From Balanoglossus misakiensis (lineage: Eukaryota; Hemichordata): a DNA stretch of 64,000 nt. Positions 26,801-35,939 of this stretch are shown in pieces. The notes under the pieces were generated by a model that saw only the letters and a list, made by a program, of their open reading frames with translations, had not been told where the DNA came from and made no database searches. Location: contig CM082585.2 of assembly GCA_040954595.2 (NCBI GenBank), forward strand, positions 2,976,001 through 3,040,000. Reading direction: 5' to 3'. The position numbers were made by a program, and so were the translations under genes. Each line of letters opens with the position of its first letter. Positions within the stretch are counted from its first letter, which is position 1.

Positions 26801-29800
26801 AGCAAAATTGTAAGTATTTGTATAAGGTCAATTGACATGTGCAGTGTATTTATCTTCGTTTTTTGAAAATCTGCCAGGCGCTGTGTATTCTCAAGCAATG
26901 AATTCTTTTATATTTTACCATACTGCACTTTTTTCCTGTCCCAGCGCAACACTGCCATGAGGTGAAATTGGAACAATACTATCGCTAATTTGTAATACAC
27001 GCAGATCGTATCGTACCCTACGCATAATTTGAAACTGTATGCCAATAACTGATAAGAGAGATAATGTGGATTGTATATTCAGATTCCTATTATCCAAATT
27101 CCTTTTTCATCACATTGTGAAATTAACGAAAGTTAGTATAAAGGAAATGTATATTACTTTGCAGAGTAATAAGAGATAACGATCTTCTTACCTTGTCAGA
27201 AGGTATTTTTAACTCTGTACCTAAACTGAGACATCTGTGAGTATCTGACATTTTTTTAAATTGTTCAATGTGGCAGAAATGTGTTCATCCGTGACGACTT
27301 CCTGTTAACGAGCTTCTGTGCTTCGTGGGTTTTTATTCCATCATTCAACCTACGTCATTCGTATGTACATCAAAATTTGGAATTTGAATGTTCACAAAGA
27401 TCGTACTCAATATCATTGTGCATTACATGGTGGCAGATAACTAAAATAACTCTCAGAGCAGTAATCCTTTAGAAGGAATTTTTAGAACTCTTTTAGAATA
27501 CATGTAGTTAAACAATTGTATTGTACAGAAGCAAATAAATGGCTTCTATGTTCTGACACAGTTGAATGTTTCCAGTGCGAGAACGCTGTCTGTAATTACA
27601 GTAACATATACATCTTTTCCGTCCTAGGAATATGGAGGTCAATAGAATTACCTTTTATCCCGAGACACTTTTCGATGAACTGGACCATCTCTCCAAACTG
27701 TAAGTATTACAGCCAATTGCGCTGTTTGTGATGGGGAAACAACAGAAATCCGCAATCTTGGCATACCTGCTGTCGCTCGAATGATCAAAGATATTTCATG
27801 TCCTTTGATTTTATGACAGATTGATCTTTGTGCCCACCGCAGTACATGTATTTCATTTATTCTTGCAATGCTTCGAAATATTTTCTTTGTTTAGCTTTAA
27901 ACTGGTGCAGAAAACATGGTCACTACCAAACACTCTCATAAAAATTATATTAAGAATTCCAGAGGCTGAAACATCGGCCTTGTTTTAGACGTCTCACTAT
28001 GCCTATGTAGTTTCTGATTCGTTTTTTTTTTAATTCTATAGGAAAACCAAACTTATTGATAGAATGCTTTGAACGAAGGTTAATGTGGTCTTCTTATACA
28101 TTCCCTTGCAGTGTTTCTGATGATTACGCTTTCTGCTGTCTGGCCGGCTATGAAGAGGGTAGAATTACAGACTGTGTACCATCCAGTGACATATTCTCGT
28201 CATGCACTGACTTGATCAGCGACACCTTCATGCGATTTGTCATCTGGGTCGTGGGGTTGGTAGCGTTCATCGGTAACCTGGTGGTGTTACTTCGACAGGT
28301 TAGTCTCTACGACACCGACAAAAGCAAGGTGAGCATGATACTGATCACCAACCTTGCTTTGGCGGACATCTTGATGGGCTCCTTCCTCATGATCATCGCC
28401 ATTGCCGATGTCTACTACAGAGGAATATACGTCACACACTCTAGACAGTGGAGAATCAACGACTTCTGCGTCATAGCTGGCGCAATGGCCACCGTATCCA
28501 CTTTGATGTCGGTGTTCATCGTGGGCCTCATGGCTGTGCAGTGTGCCTTGGTGGCAATGTTCCCTCTAGGCAATGTCTTCATCACGCCATTCGGTTCCAA
28601 AGCGCTCCTCTTCATTGCCTGGTCCTTTAGCGTGTTAGCTGCTGTTGCACCGAAGCTCGACTTTGAGTACTTCGACGAATTTTTCTACGGCCGCACTGGA
28701 ATGTGCCTGCCAATTCACCTGCACAGTGATAAAACGCCGGGGTGGGAATACGCCATGTTCATATACATTATCTCTGTTGGCGTGGGGATCATTGTGGCCG
28801 TAGGTTCCTATGTGGCAGATAGGGTTGGCAAGAAACGAAGTGAGGATTACAGTAACGTTCGCGTCAATATGGTTGAGGAGAGCCTAGTAGCAGTGACCTC
28901 TATCTTGGTAAAAACTGACCTCCTGTGCTGGATACCCGTTGTTATCATTGGTCTATTAGCTATTGGAGGAACAGGGATCCACTCAAACCTGTATGCGTGG
29001 ACATTCATCGTCATTCTACCCTTTAACGCGGCTTTGAATCCGATTCTGTTCAACTACAGAAGTAAGGAGATAGTTAAGAAGAAACTGATGGAGGATGAAA
29101 ATGTCCGCCCAATCGGTAAAAATATAAGACATGTATAGACTAACTATGATCCCTCTGTCCCATAAGAAAAACCTTCGCTTCGTTCATCGACAAGGCATCA
29201 TAATGATTATTAATCAGGGTAGCTGGGATTGCTAGAGATTACGTCTATATCGCCCATACATCACACATCATTCACTGTTACATACTACATCCTCTCTTTT
29301 TTGATATACTATATTCAAAATCGGTGTCGACAATGACAACGGTTTTTAAATTAACACACACTATGCTAACATAGCTGGCCGTTTTAGCATTGTGGAAGAA
29401 AACGAAATCTGGTGTTGATACACATACAACAAATACTGAAAAATTAGCCAAAAGATGAAGCTAGGGGATACGTTATGGCGACATATTCGATGGTATGCAT
29501 GAGTTATTCGGACGATTTTTATTATGTTTACGAAGAATGATGATCTGGACAGTATCAAAGGTAGGAACTTAATGTCTATGAGAATCAGGCTCTCACTCAT
29601 TTCTCTGTTATTCAGACCCGGCAACAGTGCAAGCTGTCTTTTACGATATTGTGACCACTCGATTGTTCTACGTGATTCCCCCAAGTCTAGTCGCTCACCT
29701 GTCAATGACAGCATGGCTGGCTTACAGCGAAGCCAACTACATCACTCAACTGGACATCAAAACTATGATCAATGACGTCAAGAAGGCGCTGTCAAATTTA

Positions 29801-32800
29801 TATAAGCGGGGGCTCTACCATGGCAGTGTGGACTTCGATCACCTTTTAATTTATGTCGACGCTGTAAGTGAATCATGTTCTCCAGACCACAGCACGTTTG
29901 CCTTTATCAAATAAGCCACTTTCATGGCCCCTATGTGACCTTTACACAGTGAGATTTTGTTGTTATGGGTTTGCCGTTTTCTTTAAACTCTCAAACAGTC
30001 GACCATCCTGAAAATTGGTGTGGGTGATCAACTGTGAAGACAATGGAAACATCGTCTTTTTAGCTCTGCTGTCACTTGTGTCAGCCGAGCTGTAGCAGTA
30101 AGTGTCCGTCCGTCGTCCGTCAACTTTTGGTATTTCAATCTTCTTCTTTAAAACAACTTGGCATATTTAGCTGAAATTTGGTTGGAATGTGTGTTATGGT
30201 GCCCTTAACTGATTTTGTAAATTTGGATTTGATGGGGTCATGAATATGCAAATTAGATCTAAAAATAGAATTTTTGGTCAAAAATCTTCTTCTCCATAAC
30301 TTCATGTACGATGGAGCTGAAATTTGGTAGGAATGTGTGTTATGGTGCCCCTACCTGATTTTGATAATTTGGATTTGATCGGGTCATGAATATGCAAATT
30401 AGATCTAAAAAAAGAAGTTTTGGTAAACATCTTCTTCTCCACAACTACATGTACAATGGAGATGAAATTTGGTAGGAATGTGTGTTATGGTGCCCCTACC
30501 TTATTTTGTAAATTTGGAATTGATGGGGTCATGAATATGCAAAGTAGATCTAAAAATTGAAATTTTGGTCAAAAATCTTCTTCTCCACAACTACATGTAC
30601 AATGGAGCTGAAATTTGGTAGGAATGTGTGTTATGGTGCCCCTACCTGATTTTGTTAATTTGGATATGATGGGGTCATAAATATGCAAATTAGAACCTTG
30701 GTGCTTCCTATTTATGTTGTTCTTTAGGATTCAATTCTTTCTTTCTTTAGCAAAATAGTCAAGTAAATATAGGGCTAGACCCACCACAAATTGCAACAGA
30801 ATTTTTTTCTTCAGAATATACTTTGGAGAGGTGTCTAGAACAACATATTAAAAATGCACCCGAATCCACCTTGTGGAAATATGTCTAATTTGCATAAATT
30901 TAATATTAGAGATTTTGGGGCCAAATATCAAGAAATAGACGCTTTTTTCCATGATTTTAAAGTTTAAAAACTATTTCATGTTCATGACAAAACATTTTGG
31001 AATAATATTTGACATGGGCAGTTTTCATAATTTGTATAAATTCAATATGGCAGACAGTATTCCTAAAAAACATATTTGGGCTATATATTGGATACTTAGT
31101 AAGCTATTTTAGTGTTTTTAATTCAAAATTACCTCTATGACATTTGAAACAATGTTAAAAATATCTTGTTTACATTTACACTTTATATTTTGCATAAATC
31201 TAATATTGCCGCCAAATGAATATTCGACAGCTTATCATACTCCGGCATATATAATAAGGTTCTGGCATAGAAAATATGTTGTAGCATTAGGATTATATAC
31301 AAAAGAGAATGAAAAATGCTTCCAGATTCAAGCATATACTGTAAAGTAGGTCCAAGTTACAGCTAATGGAGTAAAAAAATAGTAAGGTAATATCTCAGTT
31401 TATTTAACAGGTGTTAGTCGTGTAACCAATTCGCCAGAATACGTTTCAGCTGATTTTTAAGACTTAGATATATGATTTTAAAATTATTTTCGGGCATAAA
31501 GTACGACTTACAAGTTAAATAATAATCTACAATCGTCATTTAATTGACATTTTAATACTATAGGAAGTATATCGTTAAACTGATTACTATACAGGTTTAA
31601 AGAAGTCATGTGATTATAATTATCTGTTGCATTGCTGTTATATTTTCGTTTTACATATTAATGAAAGAGAGTTTTATATTTGCTTCATTACTCATTCCTA
31701 GTGCTACAACATATATTCTATGCTAGAACCTTATTATATATGTCGGAGTATGATAAACTGTCAAACATTCATTTGGCGGCCATATTGGATTTATGCAAGT
31801 GCAAATGTAAACAATTTTTTTTCAAAATTGTTCCAAATGTCATAGAGGTAGTTTTGAATTAAAAAAAACACTAGAATTGCTTGCGTATTACCTGATATAC
31901 TGCCCAAATATGTTTTTTTAGGAATACGTCTGCCATATTGAATTTATGCAAATTATGAAAACTGCCCATGTCAAATATTATTCCAAAATGGTTCTTCATG
32001 CACATGAAATATTTTTAAACTTTAAAATCATGGAAATTCATGTTTATTTCTTGATATTTGGCCCAAAAATTTTCAATATTAAATTTATGCAAATTAGACA
32101 TATTTCCACAAGGTTGATTCGGGTGCATTTTTGATATGTTGTTCTAGACACCTCTCCGAAATATATTCTGAAAAAAAAAATTCTGTTGCAATTTGTGGTG
32201 GGTTAGGTGCCCAAATCTCGTAGATTTACTAGACTACAATGAATCAAGCTGAATTAGGATAAATACTTGTGATGTCGATATTTGGTTTTGTTTACTAGAA
32301 TACAAATGTTATGAATTAAAACCTAGGGTATTCATATCATTGCCCAGGTTACACTGTTAAAGTCAGCAGAGCTCTTTTGACCGATAGGTCACTTGTATTT
32401 AAAATTCGACGGGAGTTTCAAATCAATTGTACATTACAGCAAATATAAAATTATTGAAGAGCGGGAAAAAATACAATAACTAAGAAAAAAATAGCATCAA
32501 GGACACTGTGGTCCCATTTGAGGATTATGCAGAAACAGTGACACACCAGAATAAAAATTACAGGTGACATTGCAAGCAGATATGATCTTACGATATAGAA
32601 ATATGGAATGTAAAAAAATTAACAAGGAACATGCCCAATAAACTGTACAAGTGGTGCCAGAAAAAAATTGACCAAAAATTGTCTGTACAAACACATATGA
32701 GAAGCAACTTCTTTCAGTTAGCCCTGGAACAGACAGACAGACGCACACACTGACCTGCCACTTGTAATTAAAAATTTAATAGCTGGTGGTCTCTGTAACA

Positions 32801-35154
32801 GCTGGCCAATTAAAGTTATGTAAACATGTCTAAGTTGGGGGTAACAACTCCTTGTAAACAGTAACTTTCAAAACAACTGGACAATTGGTTTAGGAGAAGA
32901 TTTGCTAACCAAAAACAAAGAAAGTCGCTAAATATTGAATATTTCTGATATCAGAATTGAATAAAAGTTGCACATATACATGTATGTGCTATGAAATTCT
33001 ATCCTAAATTTCACAGCAATCAGAGAAAAAGCAAATTTCAAAGCAATCCAACAAGCAGTTTCACAGAAAATATTTGTTCAAAAGTGGCAAAAACACAAAT
33101 ATGCAAATATCACCAAAATTGTACAATATCTTACTTCAATCACTACAAGGAACATACTGCCAAAGTTCAATGCAATATGACAAGCGGTTTCAGAGAAAAC
33201 AATTTTTGACAAAAATTGCAAAAGTTTCCCCAATAACACATTTATGAAAATATCACATTTTTTTACAACATATTAGTTAGGTTACCCCTACGAACATGCC
33301 TACCAAATTTCAAAGCAATCTGGCATGCGGTTTTAAAGAAAAAAATGTTTGACCAAAAATGGCAAATATTGCTCAAAATTATAAATTTGCAAATTTTGCA
33401 ACAATTTGAACAAAACTATGGTTACTCAGACAACCATTAGGAAGCTTCATACTAAATTTCAAAGAAGTAAGCCCATCACTTTCAGAAATGAAGACTTTTT
33501 ACCAATAACATGGAAAAATACAAAAAAATTGCATAAAAAATAGGAAATCAATAATATTAGCTCAAAACATACAGGACTGTATGAGGTTGTCATAAGGTAC
33601 ATGCATACCAATTTTCAAATCAATATGACCAGTGGTTGTTGAGTTTTTGAGTTTTGACCAATTTCACACTTTCCCAGCTAATTTGCATATTTTTGGCAAT
33701 AACAACTTCATTTGAACAAACTCCCCATCTACAGCCATGCCTTCATCTACACACCAAATATCGAGGTCATACGCGCAGCGGTTTTCAAGTTTTTGATGTG
33801 GACGGACATACAGACATCCATCCATCCATCCATCCATACATACATACATACATACATACATACATACATACATACATACATACATACATACATACATACA
33901 TACATACATAAATACATATACATACATGTAACATACATACATACATACATACATACATACATACATACATACATACATACATACATACATACATACATAC
34001 ATACATACATACATACATACATACATACATACATACATACATACATACATACATACATACATACATACAGACGCAACTGATCCCATAAGGTCCCACGGTA
34101 CATACCAATGGGACCTAAAAAACATTATTTTTCCAAACGCTTCTACAAATTTACTTTCTGTAATTCTTCGTCAACATTATATTATATAACACACTCGTTT
34201 CTAAATCCACATATTAGTACTTTCCTATCGCCTACCCAATATTTGTAAAGATACCGTTTTCCTAACAAAATCAGCGGTTTCATCACGTAATCATTGAGTT
34301 TTATGGAAAAAATCTGCGTCAGAATAGAAAACGAACTACATTTTCACCATATAAATTACAAATGATTCTTGAAATGTTTAGCCAAAGACTCCTTGCAACT
34401 TCGCATTCCAAATCGGGTAACCGACAAATATTGTATTTCAGAGGATGAATCTTCTTCCAATAATACAAATATTTATTGCATAGAAACAACCTGTGTAACA
34501 GTTTCATTCACAGAAATGAATATTCTCCCAAATCATCTGACTGTGACGTAGGGTTGTTAACCGATTTTAACCTAGTGGTGTATACAACTTATTAATTGCA
34601 AATTATCTGTATTTGAAAATTTATCCTGTAAACGAATGCTATAGATGGATTTACAAGTAAATAGTCTAATAGAATAAATTGCCCATCTTCGTATTATCTC
34701 TTAGTAATATTGCAGATGCAAATTGTCTCTTATAAGCGATTTGAAAAAAAGATGTGATATTTCATACTCCCTCTTTGTGTCATATTTCGTTTGACATTGA
34801 CATAATTATTTACCGTACTTTTAAAACGCTGGCATTAATGATGATGGCACAAAAGGTACACTTGTTGTTGAACTCTTCACCTAATGTAGTTCTATACACA
34901 GGTTTATTGTATTTCTTGGTTAGCAACCCCTTGCTCGGTAGTTAACCGAATCTCGCGTGATCTTGAAAATGAGGGAAAAATAAAGTATTTGTTTCATTGT
35001 TCTGTTATAGGATGATTGTCTGCGTGGGCTACTATTGGTTAGAATTAATGAGGAAGGGGTTTCTGATTGGACGAAAGCAGAGGACGAAAGACAAGTACGA
35101 ACTTTGCAACAGAACCTGCAGAAAGTTTTACTAGAGAGGAAGGACAAACTTTAG
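5626..35154 (+). CDS. Mosaic LGR/GRL101-like GPCR gene, at least 25 exons
   Basis: A cell-surface G-protein-coupled receptor with an exceptionally long mosaic ectodomain. Exons read: 5626-5892, 6540-6659, 7753-8028, 8213-8661, 9165-9318, 9884-10186, 10659-11096, 11305-11523, 11773-11854, 12221-12381, 12772-12810, seven LDLa exons (13174-16238), 22162-22267, 22542-22637, 26738-26809, 27165-27236, 27628-27699, 28112-29115, 29616-29863, 35011-35154. Each has an AG acceptor and GT donor. Phases chain without conflict: 1-1 for most ectodomain modules, 2-2 for LRRs, 2 into the 7TM exon, 1 out, then 0. The LDLa + LRR + 7TM arrangement is that of relaxin receptors and the snail GRL101. The Link, F5/8C, PAN, CUB and C-type lectin modules are additional. 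The start codon and signal peptide are not visible, so the true 5' end is probably upstream or disrupted by the repeats before 5.5 kb. The ligand is unknown. Exons could have been missed in the long introns. Confidence 0.85.
6540..6659 (+). CDS. Receptor exon: EGF-like domain
   Basis: The acceptor is CTTGCAG and the donor is GTAAGT, phase 1-1, typical of shuffled EGF exons. The translation gives six cysteines in EGF spacing: [13 protein letters not shown], then [15 protein letters not shown]. The calcium-binding Asp/Asn signature is not complete. It encodes about 40 residues, the usual size for a single EGF module. Confidence 0.9.
6700..6966. repeat. (CA)n then (CATA)n microsatellite
   Basis: A short AC tract at 6720-6742 is followed by about 190 bp of CATA units with a few CGTA variants (6895, 6920-6925). 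It lies in the intron after the EGF exon. Open frames of Ile-His-Thr-Tyr or Tyr-Val-Cys-Met across it are artefacts of a 4-bp repeat read in 12-bp cycles. Confidence 0.95.
7753..8028 (+). CDS. Receptor exon: Link-like (hyaluronan-binding type) domain
   Basis: Either of two in-frame acceptors (AGCAG at 7752 or GCAG at 7758) can start this exon. The donor is G|GTAATA, phase 1. It encodes about 90 residues with four cysteines: [42 protein letters not shown] and HVFCTPR. The GA-x-xA ... AW-x-x-G-x-x-x-C ... W order is the Link-module pattern, which in other proteins binds hyaluronan. The last third fits less well, so binding is not assured. It lies between the EGF and F5/8C exons. Confidence 0.6.
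8213..9318 (+). CDS. Receptor exons: F5/8 type C (discoidin) domain, two exons
   Basis: Exon 8213-8661 starts after CAACAG in phase 1 and gives the classic opening [20 protein letters not shown], then FPWIQVDF and [13 protein letters not shown]. It ends in phase 0. Exon 9165-9318 continues with VYRGSY ... [16 protein letters not shown] ... GTRLEFYGC, which supplies the closing strands and the second disulfide cysteine. Together they make one complete domain of about 160-plus residues. In vertebrates such domains bind phospholipid or glycans. The intervening intron (8662-9164) shows nothing else. Confidence 0.92.
9884..10186 (+). CDS. Receptor exon: PAN/apple-like domain
   Basis: The acceptor is TGTAG, the donor ACCAG|GTATGT, phase 1-1. 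About 100 residues include [25 protein letters not shown], followed by ERQCMFGS. The LxxCxxxC ... C.yF.y ... C spacing is that of PAN/apple modules, which bind protein or sugar ligands. Two N-glycosylation sequons (NLT, NTT) precede it. The flanking order F5/8C - PAN - CUB keeps the phase-1 chain. Confidence 0.75.
10659..11096 (+). CDS. Receptor exon: CUB domain
   Basis: The acceptor is TTTATAG, the donor ACAG|GTACAT, phase 1-1. About 145 residues show CUB hallmarks: [18 protein letters not shown], then [35 protein letters not shown] and [12 protein letters not shown] ... STGFIASY. All four cysteines are present. The YDG and the Asp before the Asn-Ser (HADNSTGF) are the usual calcium-site positions of cbCUB modules, so a calcium-bound fold is plausible. 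Confidence 0.93.
11305..12381 (+). CDS. Receptor exons: C-type lectin-like domain, three exons
   Basis: Exon 11305-11523 ([20 protein letters not shown] ... SWHVADQLC ... [12 protein letters not shown] ... KTYIG) joins exon 11773-11854 ([17 protein letters not shown] ... SYIDWNTE), then exon 12221-12381 ([18 protein letters not shown] ... [11 protein letters not shown]). Phases are 1-1, 1-2 and 2-1, and all splice cleanly. The YIGL-TD, WVDG, ENC and final C of the C-type lectin fold are present. The sugar-specificity triplet (EPN/QPD type) appears as QPD, associated with galactose-type ligands in canonical lectins, though the WND motif is absent. The 12221 acceptor is CGCTAG and the donor C|GTTAGT. 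Confidence 0.92.
12772..12810 (+). CDS. Receptor micro-exon linker (39 bp)
   Basis: A 39-bp exon between TTTTGACAG and GTAAGA. It encodes 13 residues ([12 protein letters not shown]) and keeps phase 1-1. It bridges the lectin domain and the LDLa array. It is supported only by splice sites and frame, so it may be alternatively used or spurious. Confidence 0.6.
12826..12972. repeat. Compound microsatellite (AATG/AATC)n and (GGAT)n
   Basis: Tracts of GAAC, AATG, AATC and GGAT units follow each other in the intron after the micro-exon. Confidence 0.9.
13174..16238 (+). CDS. Receptor exons: seven LDL-receptor class A modules
   Basis: One module per phase 1-1 exon: 13174-13293, 13520-13627, 14120-14240, 14822-14956, 15297-15464, 15703-15825 and 16119-16238. 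Modules 1 and 2 are canonical, with the calcium-binding end [16 protein letters not shown] and [16 protein letters not shown]. Module 3 ends [12 protein letters not shown]. Module 4 has an insertion ([11 protein letters not shown]) in place of the SDE box. Module 5 ([12 protein letters not shown] ... [11 protein letters not shown]) has lost the acidic calcium box. Module 6 ends [10 protein letters not shown] and module 7 [10 protein letters not shown]. In relaxin receptors the LDLa module is needed for activation, and GRL101 also carries an LDLa array. Modules 4 and 5 may not fold with calcium. Confidence 0.92.
16651..20595 (-). pseudogene. Intron-nested, spliced, DDE transposase-like gene with a frameshift
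   Basis: Four antisense exons fit cleanly: 20462-20595 (in phase 1, out 0), 17476-20254, 17061-17222 and 16651-16782 (stop TAA at 16651-16653). All have AG/GT borders. The joined protein is about 1,050 residues. A central DGGPDHN motif followed by [14 protein letters not shown] resembles the D ... E core of DDE-type transposases. The C-terminus is a cysteine-rich zinc-binding region: [35 protein letters not shown], then [11 protein letters not shown] know this architecture only as unnamed large proteins in cnidarians and lancelets. A 1-nt frameshift near 18505-18512, right after the DGGPDH motif, separates two long frames. Either this copy is dead or the base is a sequencing error. It lies inside the receptor's 5.9-kb intron on the opposite strand. 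Confidence 0.7.
21540..21911 (-). CDS. Possible 5' exon of the intron-nested transposase-like gene
   Basis: An ATG in a good context (CATCATGGCGG, near 21881) opens a frame with [20 protein letters not shown] ... [21 protein letters not shown] ... [21 protein letters not shown]. It looks like real coding sequence, with no simple repeats and a mixed composition. It is placed and oriented to be the first exon of the nested gene. No convincing donor connects it to the 20462-20595 exon (GTTATG near 21555 is weak). It could also be an unrelated short gene. Confidence 0.4.
22162..22637 (+). CDS. Receptor exons: LRR N-terminal cap and first LRR
   Basis: Exon 22162-22267 follows CTTCCCAG (phase 1 in, 2 out) and gives [21 protein letters not shown], the Cys-rich LRRNT cap. 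Exon 22542-22637 (phase 2-2, 96 bp) gives [20 protein letters not shown], an LRR with the LDLxxNN signature. They follow the last LDLa exon after an intron of 5.9 kb. Confidence 0.85.
22743..25324. mobile_element. Long foldback element, about 300-bp inverted arms
   Basis: Sequence from 22743 to about 23047 recurs as its reverse complement at about 25017-25324. Examples are AGGTGCCGTTAATCAGAATT at the left and its complement at the right, and the tract GACATACGATA on the left against TATCGTATGTC on the right. The interior right of 23900 consists of diverged tandem units of about 165 bp (CTGCTATTTCTGGAATCAGC at 24389 and 24727). A different palindromic element (about 23050-23690) is nested near the left arm. 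There is no coding capacity; short frames in the repeats are artefacts. It fills the 4.1-kb intron between two LRR exons. Confidence 0.85.
23050..23690. mobile_element. Foldback/MITE with termini ATTATTATACACCT
   Basis: A TATTATTATACACCT end at about 23145 faces AGGTGTATAATAATAT at about 23660, enclosing about 520 bp. Just outside the left end is a GC-rich partial palindrome (AGACGCGCAGCGTCGAGGAC). The element at 52386-52860 has the same organisation and near-identical termini, so they are probably members of one family. Confidence 0.55.
25325..26730. other. Intron sequence without recognised features
   Basis: Apart from scattered short frames without splice context or domain signature, nothing is recognised. 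It is bounded by the foldback element and the next LRR exon. A duplicated phrase, CAACTGAGAGTCATTAGT, occurs at about 25857 and 25886. Confidence 0.5.
26738..27699 (+). CDS. Receptor exons: three 72-bp leucine-rich repeats
   Basis: Exons 26738-26809, 27165-27236 and 27628-27699 are each exactly 72 bp, phase 2-2, one 24-residue LRR per exon, as in LGR genes. They read [37 protein letters not shown] and [18 protein letters not shown]. The last leads into the 7TM exon. A further look-alike after GGCAG at about 27278 ([13 protein letters not shown]) lacks an LRR pattern and a donor and was left out. Confidence 0.9.
28112..29115 (+). CDS. Receptor exon: LGR-type hinge and seven-transmembrane domain
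   Basis: This exon begins after CCTTGCAG in phase 2 and ends C|GGTAAAA-like at 29115 in phase 1, matching the next exon. It opens with the Cys-rich hinge of LGRs ([26 protein letters not shown]). The seven helices follow: TM1 [19 protein letters not shown]2 [12 protein letters not shown]3 after FCVIAGA, TM4 [17 protein letters not shown]5 [22 protein letters not shown]6 [16 protein letters not shown] and TM7 ending [19 protein letters not shown] and the TM7 NPILFNY are class A hallmarks of the LGR type. The usual Glu/Asp-Arg-Tyr or ERF at the end of TM3 is replaced by [11 protein letters not shown]. If the donor were skipped, the frame would stop at 29138. Confidence 0.93.
29616..35154 (+). 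CDS. Receptor exons: cytoplasmic tail with kinase-like segment and stop
   Basis: Exon 29616-29863 (after TTATTCAG, phase 1 in, 0 out) and exon 35011-35154 (after GTTATAG, phase 0, stop TAG at 35152-35154) complete the gene. Between them lies a 5.1-kb intron. The segment [21 protein letters not shown] resembles the alphaE helix and catalytic loop of protein kinases (LHxxGIvHrDikpxNvL), with HRD changed to HGS. No glycine loop or DFG is present, so it would be a degenerate pseudokinase-like remnant at best. The terminal exon encodes [13 protein letters not shown] and a charged helix. Similarity to kinases is inferred from one motif. Confidence 0.75.
30150..30700. repeat. 146-bp tandem repeat, about 4 copies
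   Basis: GAATGTGTGTTATGGTGCCC recurs at about 30185, 30331, 30476 and 30622, spacings 146, 145 and 146 bp. It lies in the last intron of the receptor. Confidence 0.9.
30773..32217. mobile_element. Long foldback element, about 525-bp inverted arms
   Basis: The left arm at about 30775-31300 is the diverged reverse complement of the right arm at about 31690-32215. Matching pairs are ACCCACCACAAATTGCAACA with its complement at about 32185-32205, and TACCTCTATGACATTTG with its complement near 31840. The loop is about 390 bp and AT-rich with no ORF. It is non-autonomous. Confidence 0.85.
32490..34125. mobile_element. Tandem-array repeat element with embedded (CATA)n, copy 1
   Basis: The left end (GACACTGTGGTCCCATTTGA) and right end (GGGACCTAAAAAACATT, with GGTCCCACGG inside it) match the ends of the 50165-51770 element in reverse orientation. 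The interior has diverged tandem units marked by CAAATTTCAAAGCAATC. The microsatellite 33816-34070 (CATC then CATA) lies next to the right end. There are no coding sequences; long His-Thr-Tyr or Val-Cys-Met frames are artefacts. Confidence 0.7.
34130..35005. other. End of last receptor intron, nothing recognised
   Basis: AT-rich sequence with only short frames and no repeats noted. It ends at the pyrimidine tract TTTCATTGTTCTGTTATAG of the terminal exon. Confidence 0.5.
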
Positions 35155-35306
35155 TTTTTACATTGGGTTGATGCTAATAATTGAGACTTTTGTCTGATAA
35201 ACATCGATGCAAGTTCGTTTCAAGATATTGAATTGCTGTCTGTGCACATATCTTAGAAGTTGTTTTTATGTATCGTCGGTTCTTTTACTTTTACTGATAT
35301 AACAAC

Positions 35307-35312
35307 AATAAA
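35307..35312 (+). promoter_or_regulatory. Polyadenylation signal AATAAA for the receptor
   Basis: AATAAA lies about 150 bp after the receptor stop codon, followed by a T-rich stretch (TGTTTGTCTTTC), the usual layout of a metazoan poly(A) site. Confidence 0.6.
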
Positions 35313-35489
35313 TGTTTGTCTTTCAAATTAAGCAGTTTTAAATACTGGATAATTATATGTCAGTGTGCTACTTAGTATTAAATTAAGTTGTCATTCATAA
35401 TTGTCATGAACATCACGTGGTTCCCAGATATGGGCATTGTTTAGGCCTATATGACGCCATTGTTCCATTGTGACGCTAAGGCTCCTTAG

Positions 35490-35885
35490 ACAAACCTGGT
35501 GCGTCTGCGGTCCAGATCCGTACCAGAGCTTTTCGCCGAAATTCGATTTTATCGGGAGAATATAATTTCCCTGTCTACTAACCGGTTATAACTGACTCCG
35601 CGATTAACTTCTTCTAACATCCGAACCGCTCGCTTTCTGAAACTGTTGTGTTTACCCATGGAGATAACCTCACTGTATTCAATATGGCGATCTCAACAGG
35701 TAAGCACAAGAGAAAATCAGAAAGCGTGTGGCTCGGAAGTTAATTACATCATATTTGGAGTCATTTTGGGTAGAAGTAGATGGGGAAAGATTCCCCCCGA
35801 TAAAATCGAATCTCGGCCGAAAAGATGCTGTCCGGATCCGGATGTCAGACGAATCAGTTTTGTCCATGGAGCCTTGCAGAGCTGT
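35490..35885. repeat. Diverged inverted repeat (foldback)
   Basis: The left arm at about 35490-35650 (GCCGAAATTCGATTTTATCG ... AACTTCTT ... CGCTTTCTGA) pairs with the right arm at about 35720-35885 (CGATAAAATCGAATCTCGGC; TCAGAAAGCG), leaving a short centre near 35690. It borders the 69-bp minisatellite. Confidence 0.65.
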
Positions 35886-35939
35886 GGTGGAAGCCGTGTA
35901 TTAAACGCCGGGAGAACGCAGACCTGTACGGAGGACTAC

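Noticed and set aside
27278-27470. Extra LRR exon after GTGGCAG
   Set aside because: The translation lacks the LxxLxLxxN pattern and there is no donor at 72 bp as in the other LRR exons.
29540-29562. Micro-exon between the 7TM exon and the tail (AATGATGATCTGG...AAAG|GTAGGA)
   Set aside because: In the required phase it creates an immediate stop; the direct junction 29115 to 29616 is in frame.
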